Notes: generated by a model from the letters alone, not told the origin. 64,000 nucleotides of DNA from Streptococcus suis (GCF_002964575.1 NZ_POQQ01000084.1:62001-126000); one strand, 5' to 3'. Shown: positions 45,673 through 52,989, counted from the first letter of the stretch. Numbers and translations: made by a program.

Positions 45673-45739
45673 CGAATAATCTGCCACCGTCTTAAACGGT
45701 TCTGCAAGGGGTAGTTGTTTCTGGCAACTACCTTTTTCT
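45627..45739 (-). ncRNA. Antisense antitoxin RNA of the type I locus
   Basis: A strong minus-strand promoter, TTGACT (45769-45774), 17-base spacer, TATAAT (45746-45751), points toward the toxin. The RNA would run through the hairpin GGTAGTTG/CAACTACC to the shared terminator, overlapping the 3' end of the toxin message. Convergent overlap of this kind is typical of holin-like and TxpA-type loci. Confidence 0.6.
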
Positions 45740-45847
45740 ATGTTTATTATACATCGGTAGGTCTACCAAGTCAAGTTGGACATTTATCTTTTGTCTAAAT
45801 ATGCTATAATAATGATTATAACTTACAAAAAGTTTAGGAGATAATCT

Positions 45848-46606
45848 ATGCTTAATATTTTTGTATTAGAAGATGATTTTTTTCAGCAGAGTAGGCTAGA
45901 AAATGCTATTAGGCGGTGTGTTGAAGAAACGTCAGTAAGGTATAAATTCCTAGAAGTTTTTGGTAAACCAAATCAATTATTGGAATCAATCGAGGAAACG
46001 GGTAATCACCAATTTTTCTTTTTAGATATTGAAATAAAAGGTGAAGAAAAGAAAGGAATGGAAATCGCTAAAGAAATCCGTGCTCGTGATCCCTATGCTG
46101 TTATTGTCTTTGTAACAACTCATTCCGAATTTATGCCGGTAACGTATCGTTATCGGGTTTCTGCTTTAGATTTTATAGATAAAGGCCTGGAGGATAGTGA
46201 CTTTCAAAAGGCAGTATCAGATGTCTTAGTGTATGCTTTTGAAAATATTGATCATACTATAGCTGAAAATTCTTTTGTATACAAAACTGAAACTGCTCAT
46301 ATTCAAGTTCCTTTTAGCGACATCCTTTATTTTGAAACATCATCAACGATTCATAAAGTTATTTTAAAAACGAAAACAGGTCAGACTGAGTTTTATGGGA
46401 AGGTATCCGATATAGCTAAAGCTGATGAACGACTTTACCAAGCACATCGTTCTTGTGTAGTGAATCCATTAAATATAACAAGATTGGACAGAACAAATCA
46501 CATTGCCTATTTTGAGAATGGAGATTCTTGTTTTGTTTCCAGATTAAAACAAGGGAAATTGGTAGAACTAGTGGAGAATAATAATGACTATCTCACCAGG
46601 ATATGA
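45848..46606 (+). CDS. LytTR response regulator, BlpR/ComE-like
   Basis: 252 residues. The receiver domain has acidic residues in FVLEDD and the phospho-acceptor Asp in FFFLDIEI. The C-terminal LytTR domain has VPFSDILYFETS, YQAHRSCVVNPLNITRLD and ENGDSCFVSRLK. This architecture is that of BlpR, ComE and SilA, which bind direct repeats spaced by two DNA turns. Five such repeat pairs lie downstream in this window. The kinase gene overlaps its end by 23 bases. The promoter has an extended -10 (TGCTATAAT at 45802-45810) and no repeat box. Confidence 0.9.
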   Translation: MLNIFVLEDDFFQQSRLENAIRRCVEETSVRYKFLEVFGKPNQLLESIEETGNHQFFFLDIEIKGEEKKGMEIAKEIRARDPYAVIVFVTTHSEFMPVTYRYRVSALDFIDKGLEDSDFQKAVSDVLVYAFENIDHTIAENSFVYKTETAHIQVPFSDILYFETSSTIHKVILKTKTGQTEFYGKVSDIAKADERLYQAHRSCVVNPLNITRLDRTNHIAYFENGDSCFVSRLKQGKLVELVENNNDYLTRI

Positions 46607-47915
46607 TGTGCTTTTTTTCATTGATATCTTAATAAGACTTTATATTTTTCAGCAAATTAGTGGTTTTATAATAGAGAAGAAAAAGAGAATTACGATAGCA
46701 GTCATTATAACCATAGCGTCTATATTGTTCAGTAAAACATTTCAATTATGGGAGCCCTTTTCACTATTGCTGATAGTTTCTTTTTTAAAAACTGATTGGA
46801 ATAAGACTCAAAAAATATTCTATTGTTTATTACCGTTTGTAATTGGAGATATGTTTCAAAGGATAATAGGATTGTATTTACGATTTATCTTTGATATTGA
46901 TATTGTTACGTTAAATAGCAGTCCATTTTTTAATATTCTCCTAACACTATTATTAGTTCCATTTTATACAATATTTTTTAAAGGACTTGGGATAGAATCT
47001 AAGAATCTTCAAGTTGATACTTTGGATCAAGATTTTAAAAAGATATTTATTGGTCTGAATGTATTTTTTATTACGTATTTTTTGATAATCCGTAGTATGA
47101 TTCAGCTTGAAATTGCGATTGAAAATGGTTTGAATTTAAAGCTAGATACTTATTTTATTAGGACTAATGTATTACTGATATACTTTGTATTATTTATTGT
47201 TGGTATGTTGTATTTGAACTATCAGAAGAAAGAGAAACAAGCTAGAGAAATTCAGGATTTAAAAGATAGGCAAATCACTGACTTAGGCCGTTATAGCCGT
47301 CATGTTGAGTCACTTTATAAAGAAATTCGAAGTTTCCGACATGACTACACTAATATTCTTATTAGTCTGAATGAAGCAATTAAGGAAGAGGATATTGTTG
47401 CGATTCGTTCAATTTATCATGAGGTTATTGCAGATTCTGATAGAAAATTCTATGATGGAAAGTATGATATAGCTAGACTATCCAATATACAAAATCCTGC
47501 AGTGAAGAGTTTACTATCATCTAAGATGTTGGAGGCACAAAAAAAGGGTATTGCAATTTCTGTGGAAGTAGATGCTGAAATTGAACCACCTGCTTTAGAG
47601 TTGATAGAATTCATAACGATTCTGTCTATTTTATTAGATAATGCTATCGATGCTGCAGAGCAGTGTACAAATGGAAATATTGTATTTGCCTACTTCCAGG
47701 AATATGACCGAAAAATTGTGGTTGTAGAAAATACTACTGTCGAGGATAAAGTATCAACAAGTCATATTTTTGAATATGGTCAGTCTACAAAAGGAGATAA
47801 TCGAGGAATTGGCTTGGCCAATGTAAAAGCTATTTTAGATAACTATCCTAAATTTTCTATATCAACGAACAGTAGCAATCATCGATTTGTTCAGGAGTTG
47901 GTGTTTATAGATTAA
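46584..47915 (+). CDS. Peptide-sensing histidine kinase, BlpH/ComD-like (HPK10)
   Basis: 443 residues. About six or seven membrane segments in the first 215 residues are followed by a coiled-coil. The phospho-His is in EIRSFRHDYTNILISL. The ATPase part has LLDNAIDAAEQ and KGDNRGIGLANVKAIL. No DXGXG-like first G box is needed in this HPK10 class. It should sense an exported peptide and phosphorylate the preceding regulator. A terminator follows. Confidence 0.9.
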   Translation: MTISPGYDVLFFIDILIRLYIFQQISGFIIEKKKRITIAVIITIASILFSKTFQLWEPFSLLLIVSFLKTDWNKTQKIFYCLLPFVIGDMFQRIIGLYLRFIFDIDIVTLNSSPFFNILLTLLLVPFYTIFFKGLGIESKNLQVDTLDQDFKKIFIGLNVFFITYFLIIRSMIQLEIAIENGLNLKLDTYFIRTNVLLIYFVLFIVGMLYLNYQKKEKQAREIQDLKDRQITDLGRYSRHVESLYKEIRSFRHDYTNILISLNEAIKEEDIVAIRSIYHEVIADSDRKFYDGKYDIARLSNIQNPAVKSLLSSKMLEAQKKGIAISVEVDAEIEPPALELIEFITILSILLDNAIDAAEQCTNGNIVFAYFQEYDRKIVVVENTTVEDKVSTSHIFEYGQSTKGDNRGIGLANVKAILDNYPKFSISTNSSNHRFVQELVFID

Positions 47916-47929
47916 GATTTATAGATGTA

Positions 47930-47958
47930 AGTCCAGTCGAAAGGCTGGATTTTTTTGC
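47930..47958 (+). terminator. Terminator after the kinase gene
   Basis: GTCCAG/CTGGAT stem with TCGAAAG-type loop, followed by TTTTTTT. The same sequence recurs at 51082. Confidence 0.75.
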
Positions 47959-47977
47959 ATTTTCTCGAAAAAATGGT

Positions 47978-48043
47978 CATTCATTACAAAATATCGACAG
48001 TTCATGACAAGAAGTAAAAACAGAATTCTTTTTATTTTATACT
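47978..48043 (+). promoter_or_regulatory. Blp-like regulated promoter P1
   Basis: Direct repeats CATTCATTAC (47978-47987) and AGTTCATGAC (47999-48008) start 21 bp apart. TATACT (48038-48043) begins 29 bases after the second repeat. It drives the short ORFs from 48098. Confidence 0.75.
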
Positions 48044-48097
48044 ATGCATGTAAACAAAACAACACAGAAAAAACTAAATCAGACAGGAGTAAAGAAT

Positions 48098-48148
48098 ATG
48101 ATTTTTTGGCAATTATTTTTTGAACTACTAAAGAAACCAATGGCTTAG
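48098..48148 (+). CDS. 16-residue ORF at the head of the P1 operon
   Basis: CAGGAG precedes an ATG encoding MIFWQLFFELLKKPMA. It is amphipathic and hydrophobic. It could be a small active peptide or a leader ORF for the following gene. No family is recognised. Confidence 0.35.
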   Translation: MIFWQLFFELLKKPMA

Positions 48149-48167
48149 TTAAATAAAGGAGAAATTC

Positions 48168-48311
48168 ATGAAAAAAATGATAGATGTAGAACTTCAAAAT
48201 GTTACAGGTGGAAGTATTTTAGGATTGGTAAGTTTTGTAGGAAATGCTATTCGTCGCCCTAGGATTTATCTTCCAGGAGAACCAGTAAAGTCTAAAGTAG
48301 CGATTATGTAG
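48168..48311 (+). CDS. Double-glycine leader peptide, candidate pheromone or bacteriocin
   Basis: 47 residues, below usual gene-calling length. AAAGGAG precedes the ATG. The leader MKKMIDVELQNVTGG fits the double-glycine type cut by PCAT/ComA-like exporters. The mature part is 32 residues, starting SILGLVSFVGNAIRRP, cationic in the middle and hydrophobic at both ends. Its position directly after the regulator-kinase pair is where a blpC-type pheromone could lie. No exporter gene is in the window. Confidence 0.72.
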   Translation: MKKMIDVELQNVTGGSILGLVSFVGNAIRRPRIYLPGEPVKSKVAIM

Positions 48312-48321
48312 GAGGAATAGA

Positions 48322-49011
48322 ATGACTAATATTTTAAAAAAGTGTGGCTATGTTTTGATATCTATTTTTGGGTTTATGTTTTTATCTATATTTACTCAAA
48401 CCCCGGTTGTATCAACTTTTAGCGATGATCGTATCCATGTTAGTAATAATCTTACAGGAGATACTATTCGAATTATAGTGTGTATTGCTTTTGTATTATT
48501 ATCGCTTTGGTTTCTATCATCTTTTGCTAAACGACTGGATACTACGTTTAATCTACTACAGTTTAAACAAGGAAAAATAAATAAAAAAATTCTAGTTATC
48601 TACTCATCAGTGACACTTTTTTTGACATTAGTATATCTGACGATTCTATATGTTGGAAATGGCTATAATGTAGGATCAGTTCCGACACAAATACTGGAAA
48701 TGAAGGAAAGACCGATAGTCTTTATATTGTATATTTTAACCACAATCGTTACTCAGCCTATTTTGGAAGAAATTTTATATAGAGGAATTCTTCAAGAAAA
48801 ACTATCACATTATATAGGTTGGGGTTCTATTGTTGTTGCTTCTATCATATTTTCGTATAGTCATGATTATCAAAGTGCATTTAATAGTAAGTTAATAAGT
48901 TCTCTAATTTATGGACTAGCTTATTATTCGACTAAGGATATTAGAGTGCCTAGTATCATGCATTGTTTGCACAATTTCGCAGTAGTTATGGTAGTTATTT
49001 TGCTGGGATAA
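48322..49011 (+). CDS. CPBP family membrane protease (Abi), bacteriocin-locus type
   Basis: 229 residues with about seven hydrophobic segments. The CPBP motifs are EEILYRGILQE, a FSYSH-type second motif and a C-terminal HCLHNF. It starts 10 bases after the double-glycine peptide with GGAGG, so they share the P1 transcript. Such proteins near bacteriocin genes often give immunity. It could also process the small peptides. Confidence 0.82.
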   Translation: MTNILKKCGYVLISIFGFMFLSIFTQTPVVSTFSDDRIHVSNNLTGDTIRIIVCIAFVLLSLWFLSSFAKRLDTTFNLLQFKQGKINKKILVIYSSVTLFLTLVYLTILYVGNGYNVGSVPTQILEMKERPIVFILYILTTIVTQPILEEILYRGILQEKLSHYIGWGSIVVASIIFSYSHDYQSAFNSKLISSLIYGLAYYSTKDIRVPSIMHCLHNFAVVMVVILLG

Positions 49012-49032
49012 TCCGACAGAATAACATTATTA

Positions 49033-49196
49033 ATGAAAAATAGAGAATAAAGAATGCCTATAGTCAACCGTGGTCAGAGCGTGAAAAAGTTTTGCTCTTG
49101 TTACTTTTGGTTAGTGTGATTGATATTCCGTCTCTCATTGACACCCTATATCAAATTGGTTATGAATTTGGTCAAGCTCTTGCACTTTGGTTTTAG
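49033..49196 (+). pseudogene. Frameshifted small membrane-protein gene
   Basis: An ATG at 49033 gives only MKNRE before a stop. A different frame starting near 49056 reads YSQPWSEREKVLLLLLLVSV and on to FGQALALWF, a plausible short membrane protein. The two frames do not join, so a small indel probably broke the gene. Confidence 0.35.
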
Positions 49197-49269
49197 TAAA
49201 TGATGAGATAAATTTACGGAATGTGTTTGTTAGTGCATTTTTTACGCGTATCTTAGGAGGATCTGTTTT

Positions 49270-49437
49270 ATGATTTGGCTTATTAAACTTCTTTTAGTTG
49301 TTGTGATTTCCATTCCTGTAACCAGTATTTTACAGCCTTTTCACAACCATTACTTAAATGGAGTCACGGTTGGGGTCATTACCATCATTGTGTCCCATTT
49401 AGTGGATAAATATGGGAAAGGTGGGGATGAAGTATGA
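49270..49437 (+). CDS. Small two-helix membrane protein, bacteriocin-locus type
   Basis: 55 residues. GGAGG precedes the ATG; two hydrophobic helices (IKLLLVVVISIPV and GVTVGVITIIVSHLV) are followed by a charged end. The next ORF overlaps the stop by four bases. It resembles the short putative immunity proteins of blp loci in size and layout only. Confidence 0.55.
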   Translation: MIWLIKLLLVVVISIPVTSILQPFHNHYLNGVTVGVITIIVSHLVDKYGKGGDEV

Positions 49438-49635
49438 GCAAAGAGCTGAAAAGAATGTTGAAACTTGGGACACTTTTCCTTGCCTTATTTGTCTTAAATA
49501 TGTTTTTTTCTGAAATGGTTGTCAGTTTTAGGATTTGCTATTCATTTTAGCGAAATTAGTTATTTGGTCCCACCGCTGTTTTCAGTCATCGTTCTATCGA
49601 TGGTTGAAAAAAAGAGAAGTATGAAAACGCCTTAA
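49434..49635 (+). pseudogene. Frameshifted small membrane-protein gene
   Basis: From ATG 49434 the frame reads MSKELKRMLKLGTLFLALFV and stops after 38 codons. Around 49525 a one-base shift would continue as LGFAIHFSEISYLVPPLFS and end in KKRSMKTP at 49635. The continuous version would be a normal two-helix protein of this locus. Confidence 0.5.
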
Positions 49636-49647
49636 TGAAAAAATGGT

Positions 49648-49713
49648 CATTCATTACAAAATAACGACCGTTCATGACATGGATGAAAAAATCGGACTGA
49701 GTTGGCTTATACT
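49648..49713 (+). promoter_or_regulatory. Blp-like regulated promoter P2
   Basis: Direct repeats CATTCATTAC (49648-49657) and CGTTCATGAC (49669-49678), offset 21 bp. TATACT at 49708-49713, 29 bases after the second repeat. Confidence 0.78.
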
Positions 49714-49745
49714 AAGAGTGTAAAAAACAAAAAGGAGATACGAGC

Positions 49746-49907
49746 ATGAATACTTTAAAAACAATTGTTAAACACCGTCATTTCCGCTCCCTACTTGTAG
49801 GACTCGGAGCAGGAGCTATCATTGGTCTATGGGGAGTGTATTATGGAATGATTTACCTATTCAGTTACCTTGTCATTAGAGGGGTGATTTATATGTTTAA
49901 AAAATAA
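49746..49907 (+). CDS. Small membrane peptide under P2
   Basis: 53 residues with AAAGGAG upstream. A glycine-rich helix (LLVGLGAGAIIGLWGVYYG) is followed by a second hydrophobic helix and a basic end. There is no double-glycine leader. GxxxG-type spacing suggests helix packing. Bacteriocin-like or immunity-like; I cannot tell which. Confidence 0.55.
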   Translation: MNTLKTIVKHRHFRSLLVGLGAGAIIGLWGVYYGMIYLFSYLVIRGVIYMFKK

Positions 49908-49920
49908 GGAGGAAAATAAG

Positions 49921-50094
49921 ATGAAAATGATGAAAACTATTTTAGCGGTACTATTCTATTTTTGTTTAGACTATGTAATGAGAGAGTGGCTCGGCTTTGG
50001 TAGCCTTGGTTACTGGGCTCTATCCGTTCCAAACTTTTTGCTTCTAGTGATGTTGCTCAAACGTAACTATCAGGAACAAAAGCAAGTACAATGA
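49921..50094 (+). CDS. Small membrane protein under P2
   Basis: 57 residues with GGAGG upstream. Two hydrophobic helices (TILAVLFYFCLDYVM and NFLLLVMLL) and a polar tail (KRNYQEQKQVQ). Immunity-like in size and layout. No family recognised. Confidence 0.55.
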   Translation: MKMMKTILAVLFYFCLDYVMREWLGFGSLGYWALSVPNFLLLVMLLKRNYQEQKQVQ

Positions 50095-50126
50095 TGTTGA
50101 CTGACTAGCTTGAAAGGAAATTGGTT

Positions 50127-50498
50127 ATGGATAATCTAAAAATAATTAAAATCGGAAACTATGCCAGTATTGCAATTGACCTATTAGTTTTTTTGATATG
50201 GTTGGTTTCAGTTAGATCTGACGGAAAGGTTTTACTGCCAATCATGCTGATATTAACATTGCTTCACGCTTTAGTGATAGCGACAAGCTACTATTTTTTA
50301 AAGAAACATGGTATGTTGTACAGGATGCCTGTACATCAAAGATACCTCATTTTAGGGGTAGTTCTTGGGTCTGCTCTACTCTGTATGGAATCTATGATAA
50401 TGGGGGAAGTGAGCCGCTTACTTCTTGTGTTAATTAATGGAGGGCTGGTATTGGTTTGTCCTATTGCGAGATTGGTTAACAATACTACTGTAAATTAG
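50127..50498 (+). CDS. Four-helix membrane protein under P2
   Basis: 123 residues with four hydrophobic segments. AAAGGAAA lies upstream of the ATG at 50127; the frame extends two codons earlier. It is the last gene before a terminator in the P2 transcript. Unknown function. Confidence 0.6.
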   Translation: MDNLKIIKIGNYASIAIDLLVFLIWLVSVRSDGKVLLPIMLILTLLHALVIATSYYFLKKHGMLYRMPVHQRYLILGVVLGSALLCMESMIMGEVSRLLLVLINGGLVLVCPIARLVNNTTVN

Positions 50499-50507
50499 GT
50501 TTATAGG

Positions 50508-50543
50508 ATGACACCTCCAATAGTTATTTGGGGTGTTTTCGCT
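50508..50543 (+). terminator. Terminator of the P2 operon
   Basis: ACACCTCCAA pairs with TTTGGGGTGT, followed by TTTTC. Confidence 0.7.
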
Positions 50544-50703
50544 TGCTAGAAGAAATTCAAAATATTGGAGGCTGATGTTGACTAAATCGCATCAAGTCAA
50601 TGTTTCTAGTCAGTTTGTACGAGATACAAAGGAGGTCATTGATTACAAACATTGGAAAAGCCTTTGAGGATAGCAGGTGTTTTATAAGTTTATGAATAAA
50701 TAG
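50544..50703. other. Gap between P2 operon and Fst-like locus
   Basis: It holds one weak 30-codon ORF at 50575-50667 (MLTKSHQVNVSSQFVRDTKE...) with GGAGG only three bases before the ATG. It may be a gene fragment. Nothing else is seen. Confidence 0.2.
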
Positions 50704-50704
50704 T

Positions 50705-50803
50705 TTGAAATTTGTCTAAAATCTGCTATACTAAGTTAGAAAGATGTAGTGCAAAGCACACCAAAGCCCCCAGAAATTGCAGTTTCTGAGGGCTTTTTTA
50801 CGT
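50705..50803 (+). ncRNA. Antitoxin RNA (RNAII-like) of an Fst-type locus
   Basis: TTGAAA (50705-50710), 16-base spacer and TGC-TATACT (50727-50732) form a good promoter. The RNA from about 50739 contains GATGTAGTGCAAAGC, which is complementary with one mismatch to the start region of the opposing toxin message. It ends in the hairpin AAAGCCCCCAGAAA/TTTCTGAGGGCTTT followed by TTTT. Confidence 0.65.
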
Positions 50804-50838
50804 TCTCTAGTTTGAGAGATTAACGGGTGTGGTTTGGG

Positions 50839-50937
50839 CTAGCTGTGGTCGTTGTACTTGCTATCTAGCCACTTGCAAATGCAGTATGCGGCTACATTTG
50901 CCATAACAGCAAGTAAGAGCTCTAAGATGTAATGCAA
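50839..50937 (-). CDS. Fst/Ldr-like type I toxin peptide
   Basis: 32 residues from a TTG start with AAAGGGGG nine bases upstream. One hydrophobic helix (ILELLLAVMANVAAYCIC) is followed by KWLD and a charged tail (SKYNDHS), the layout of Fst-family toxins that insert in the membrane. The message runs toward the convergent antitoxin RNA and shares its terminator, as in the par locus of enterococcal plasmids. Confidence 0.65.
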   Translation of the reverse strand: MHYILELLLAVMANVAAYCICKWLDSKYNDHS

Positions 50938-51080
50938 AGCTATTCACCCCCTTTCACGAACTCCTATTGAAGAACGCAATCGGTTTCCGACAGCAATATT
51001 ATTTTATCACAATTTTTATGGTTTTTTTGTAGAAATCATAGTTCAAACTATTTTAGTTGATTTTACAATCTGTCACTTTC

Positions 51081-51159
51081 AAGTCCAGTCGAAAGGCTGG
51101 ATTTTTTGCATTTTCTCGAAAAAATGGTCATTCATTACAAAATAGCGACAGTTCATGAC
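51081..51159 (+). repeat. Duplicated terminator-plus-promoter segment
   Basis: 79 bp nearly identical to 47929-48008 (one base shorter in the T run and one mismatch that I can see). It includes the kinase gene's terminator hairpin and both promoter repeats. Confidence 0.85.
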
Positions 51160-51194
51160 ATGGATGAAAAAATGGAGCTGATTTGGCTTATACT
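51129..51194 (+). promoter_or_regulatory. Blp-like regulated promoter P3
   Basis: Direct repeats CATTCATTAC (51129-51138) and AGTTCATGAC (51150-51159), offset 21 bp; TATACT at 51189-51194, 29 bases after the second repeat. Confidence 0.78.
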
Positions 51195-51227
51195 AAAGGT
51201 GTAAAAATAAGAACAAGGAGAAATGAG

Positions 51228-51437
51228 ATGACAGTAAAAAAGAAAATTGCTATGACAGAAGAACAATTGCTACATGTCGCGATGCTTGTCTATACCTTGT
51301 ATGTGCTGTACTTACTCGTCACTAAGAATCTTACATCTCGCTTCATAACTCCCTATGGACTGTATCTATTTATTCTCGTTGAAGAAAAATTAGAGAAATT
51401 TGTCAAAAAACTATATCATAACTTGATGAATCAATAA
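51228..51437 (+). CDS. Small membrane protein, immunity-like (paralogue 1)
   Basis: 69 residues with AAGGAG upstream. Two hydrophobic segments (LLHVAMLVYTLYVLYLLV and PYGLYLFILVEEKLEKF). It is clearly related to the next gene (MLVYTL/MIVYTF, ITPYGLYL/LIPYGFYL, EEKLEK/LEKMEK). Each gene has its own regulated promoter. Likely an immunity protein; family unknown. Confidence 0.65.
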   Translation: MTVKKKIAMTEEQLLHVAMLVYTLYVLYLLVTKNLTSRFITPYGLYLFILVEEKLEKFVKKLYHNLMNQ

Positions 51438-51445
51438 AAAATGGT

Positions 51446-51510
51446 CATTCATTACAAAATAACGACCATTCGTGACATGGATGAAAAATGGAGCTGATTT
51501 GGCTTATACT
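51446..51510 (+). promoter_or_regulatory. Blp-like regulated promoter P4
   Basis: Direct repeats CATTCATTAC (51446-51455) and CATTCGTGAC (51467-51476), offset 21 bp; TATACT at 51505-51510, 28 bases after the second repeat. Confidence 0.78.
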
Positions 51511-51546
51511 AAAAGTGTAAAGAAAACAAGAACAGGAGAAACAAAG

Positions 51547-51756
51547 ATGAAAGAGAAAAAGGAACTTGTTATTACAGGGAAACATGTATTACACACAACA
51601 ATGATTGTCTATACCTTCTTTATTGGATTTGCATTCATGAGTCAGAATTTTGAGTTGTCGCTGTTGATACCATACGGATTCTATCTAGCTACCCTTATTC
51701 TTGAAAAAATGGAAAAAAGTGGCAAATCATTATTTGAAATCAGAATTGAACGATAA
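51547..51756 (+). CDS. Small membrane protein, immunity-like (paralogue 2)
   Basis: 69 residues with CAGGAG upstream, the same length as and related to the preceding gene. Two hydrophobic segments (TTMIVYTFFIGFAFMS and LIPYGFYLATLILEKME) and a basic end. The upstream open frame from 51472 is promoter sequence, not coding. Confidence 0.65.
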   Translation: MKEKKELVITGKHVLHTTMIVYTFFIGFAFMSQNFELSLLIPYGFYLATLILEKMEKSGKSLFEIRIER

Positions 51757-51783
51757 GGAAAATGATAGTAAGGAGAACTGAGG

Positions 51784-51966
51784 ATGAAGAATAAAAAATT
51801 CTATGCAGTTTTGATTCCCGTTGTGCTTTGGCTGGTTTTTAAAATCTGTGCGAATTTGTCAGATGACAGCCTTAAAGACTATTTCAATATTTTAGCACTC
51901 AGTAATCCAGGTCTAATCATCGCTTTTGCCATTTTAACAAATAAGGAACAAAACAAGGAAAAGTAA
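51784..51966 (+). CDS. Small two-helix membrane protein
   Basis: 60 residues. AAGGAG precedes the ATG. Two hydrophobic helices separated by a polar loop (NLSDDSLKDY) and a charged end (TNKEQNKEK). Same operon as the 51547 and 52002 genes. Unknown function. Confidence 0.6.
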   Translation: MKNKKFYAVLIPVVLWLVFKICANLSDDSLKDYFNILALSNPGLIIAFAILTNKEQNKEK

Positions 51967-52001
51967 GCTAATAAAGAAAAAAAGAACAGGAGGACTAGCC
52001 T

Positions 52002-52703
52002 ATGCAACGTGTTAAAAATATTTTAAAATTTATTGGTTTGATTCTTGTCATCATTGCGATTAACATAACTCCGATGCGATTGATTGCTATACAGGATTCG
52101 ATGTCAGGTGTCATGCAGTGGGTTTCTGGCATTGGCTATCTAGTCATTGCGACAGCTATTGTGATGTGGACTTGGAAACGATATAAGAAAGGTCTACCTG
52201 ACCAGCAAAAACGGTTCACATTTACTTGGAAAGATTTTGGGTTTGCTCTGCTATTTTTCTTGGCGGGACGGGTTGTCGGTATTGGCGGAACGCTATTGAC
52301 CCAGTTGGTTACTGGCAATGCCACCACAGCCAACGATGCAGCACTCTTGGCAACAAATCAGCAATTGGCGAAGATGTTTCCGCTATACTTTGTTGCCTTT
52401 CATATTGCAATAGGCGTCTTTGCTCCTTTTATGGAAGAGCTTGTTTTCAGAGGTTTGTTTAGCAGTTATTTCTTCAAAGAAAATCAAAAATGGCTAAAAT
52501 TGATAATCAGTTCAGCTGTCTTCGCTCTTCTTCACATGATTTTTCCAATTGAGTTTCCACTTTACTTCTTACTTGGGGCAGTCTTCTACTTGGCTTACGC
52601 TCGCCGTGGCAATATTGTGGATGCGATTCTTGTTCATATATTGAACAACAGCTTGATGGTTATCTTCTCAATTATTGGTTATTTGTTGGTACTGTTTGGT
52701 TAG
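52002..52703 (+). CDS. CPBP family membrane protease (Abi), P4 operon
   Basis: 233 residues with about seven or eight hydrophobic segments. Motif 1 is MEELVFRGLFSSYFF, motif 2 is FALLHMIFP and motif 3 is HILNNSLM, all intact. It resembles the CPBP proteins of blp loci (PncO/BlpY type). AGGAGG precedes the ATG. Likely immunity or peptide processing. Confidence 0.85.
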   Translation: MQRVKNILKFIGLILVIIAINITPMRLIAIQDSMSGVMQWVSGIGYLVIATAIVMWTWKRYKKGLPDQQKRFTFTWKDFGFALLFFLAGRVVGIGGTLLTQLVTGNATTANDAALLATNQQLAKMFPLYFVAFHIAIGVFAPFMEELVFRGLFSSYFFKENQKWLKLIISSAVFALLHMIFPIEFPLYFLLGAVFYLAYARRGNIVDAILVHILNNSLMVIFSIIGYLLVLFG

Positions 52704-52724
52704 TGATGTTAGAGGAGTTTAGTT

Positions 52725-52919
52725 ATGACAACGATAGAAAAATTAGATAAAAAATACCAAGAATTTGAAACAGCTTATGAGTCTTCCTCGTTTGCAATGA
52801 AATTCTTAGTCTGGGTAGGAGTAGCTATGACTTTGATGGCTCTTGGCTCAGTTCTTGTACCAGTGATTTATTCTGCAGGGCAAGATTTCGGTGCCTTTCT
52901 GTATTCTGTTTTTGGATGA
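52725..52919 (+). CDS. Small membrane protein downstream of a CPBP gene
   Basis: 64 residues. A polar N-terminal helix (EKLDKKYQEFETAYESS) precedes one or two membrane segments (VWVGVAMTLMALGSVLVPVI). GGAG is upstream. Its place after a CPBP gene recalls the small proteins following blpY, but I cannot assign a family. Confidence 0.6.
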   Translation: MTTIEKLDKKYQEFETAYESSSFAMKFLVWVGVAMTLMALGSVLVPVIYSAGQDFGAFLYSVFG

Positions 52920-52989
52920 GGGAGTGGGAAAGACAGGCATCAATAATCGAAAAAGACAGAGATAGACCCAAGGAATGTGGAGGTTGCAG

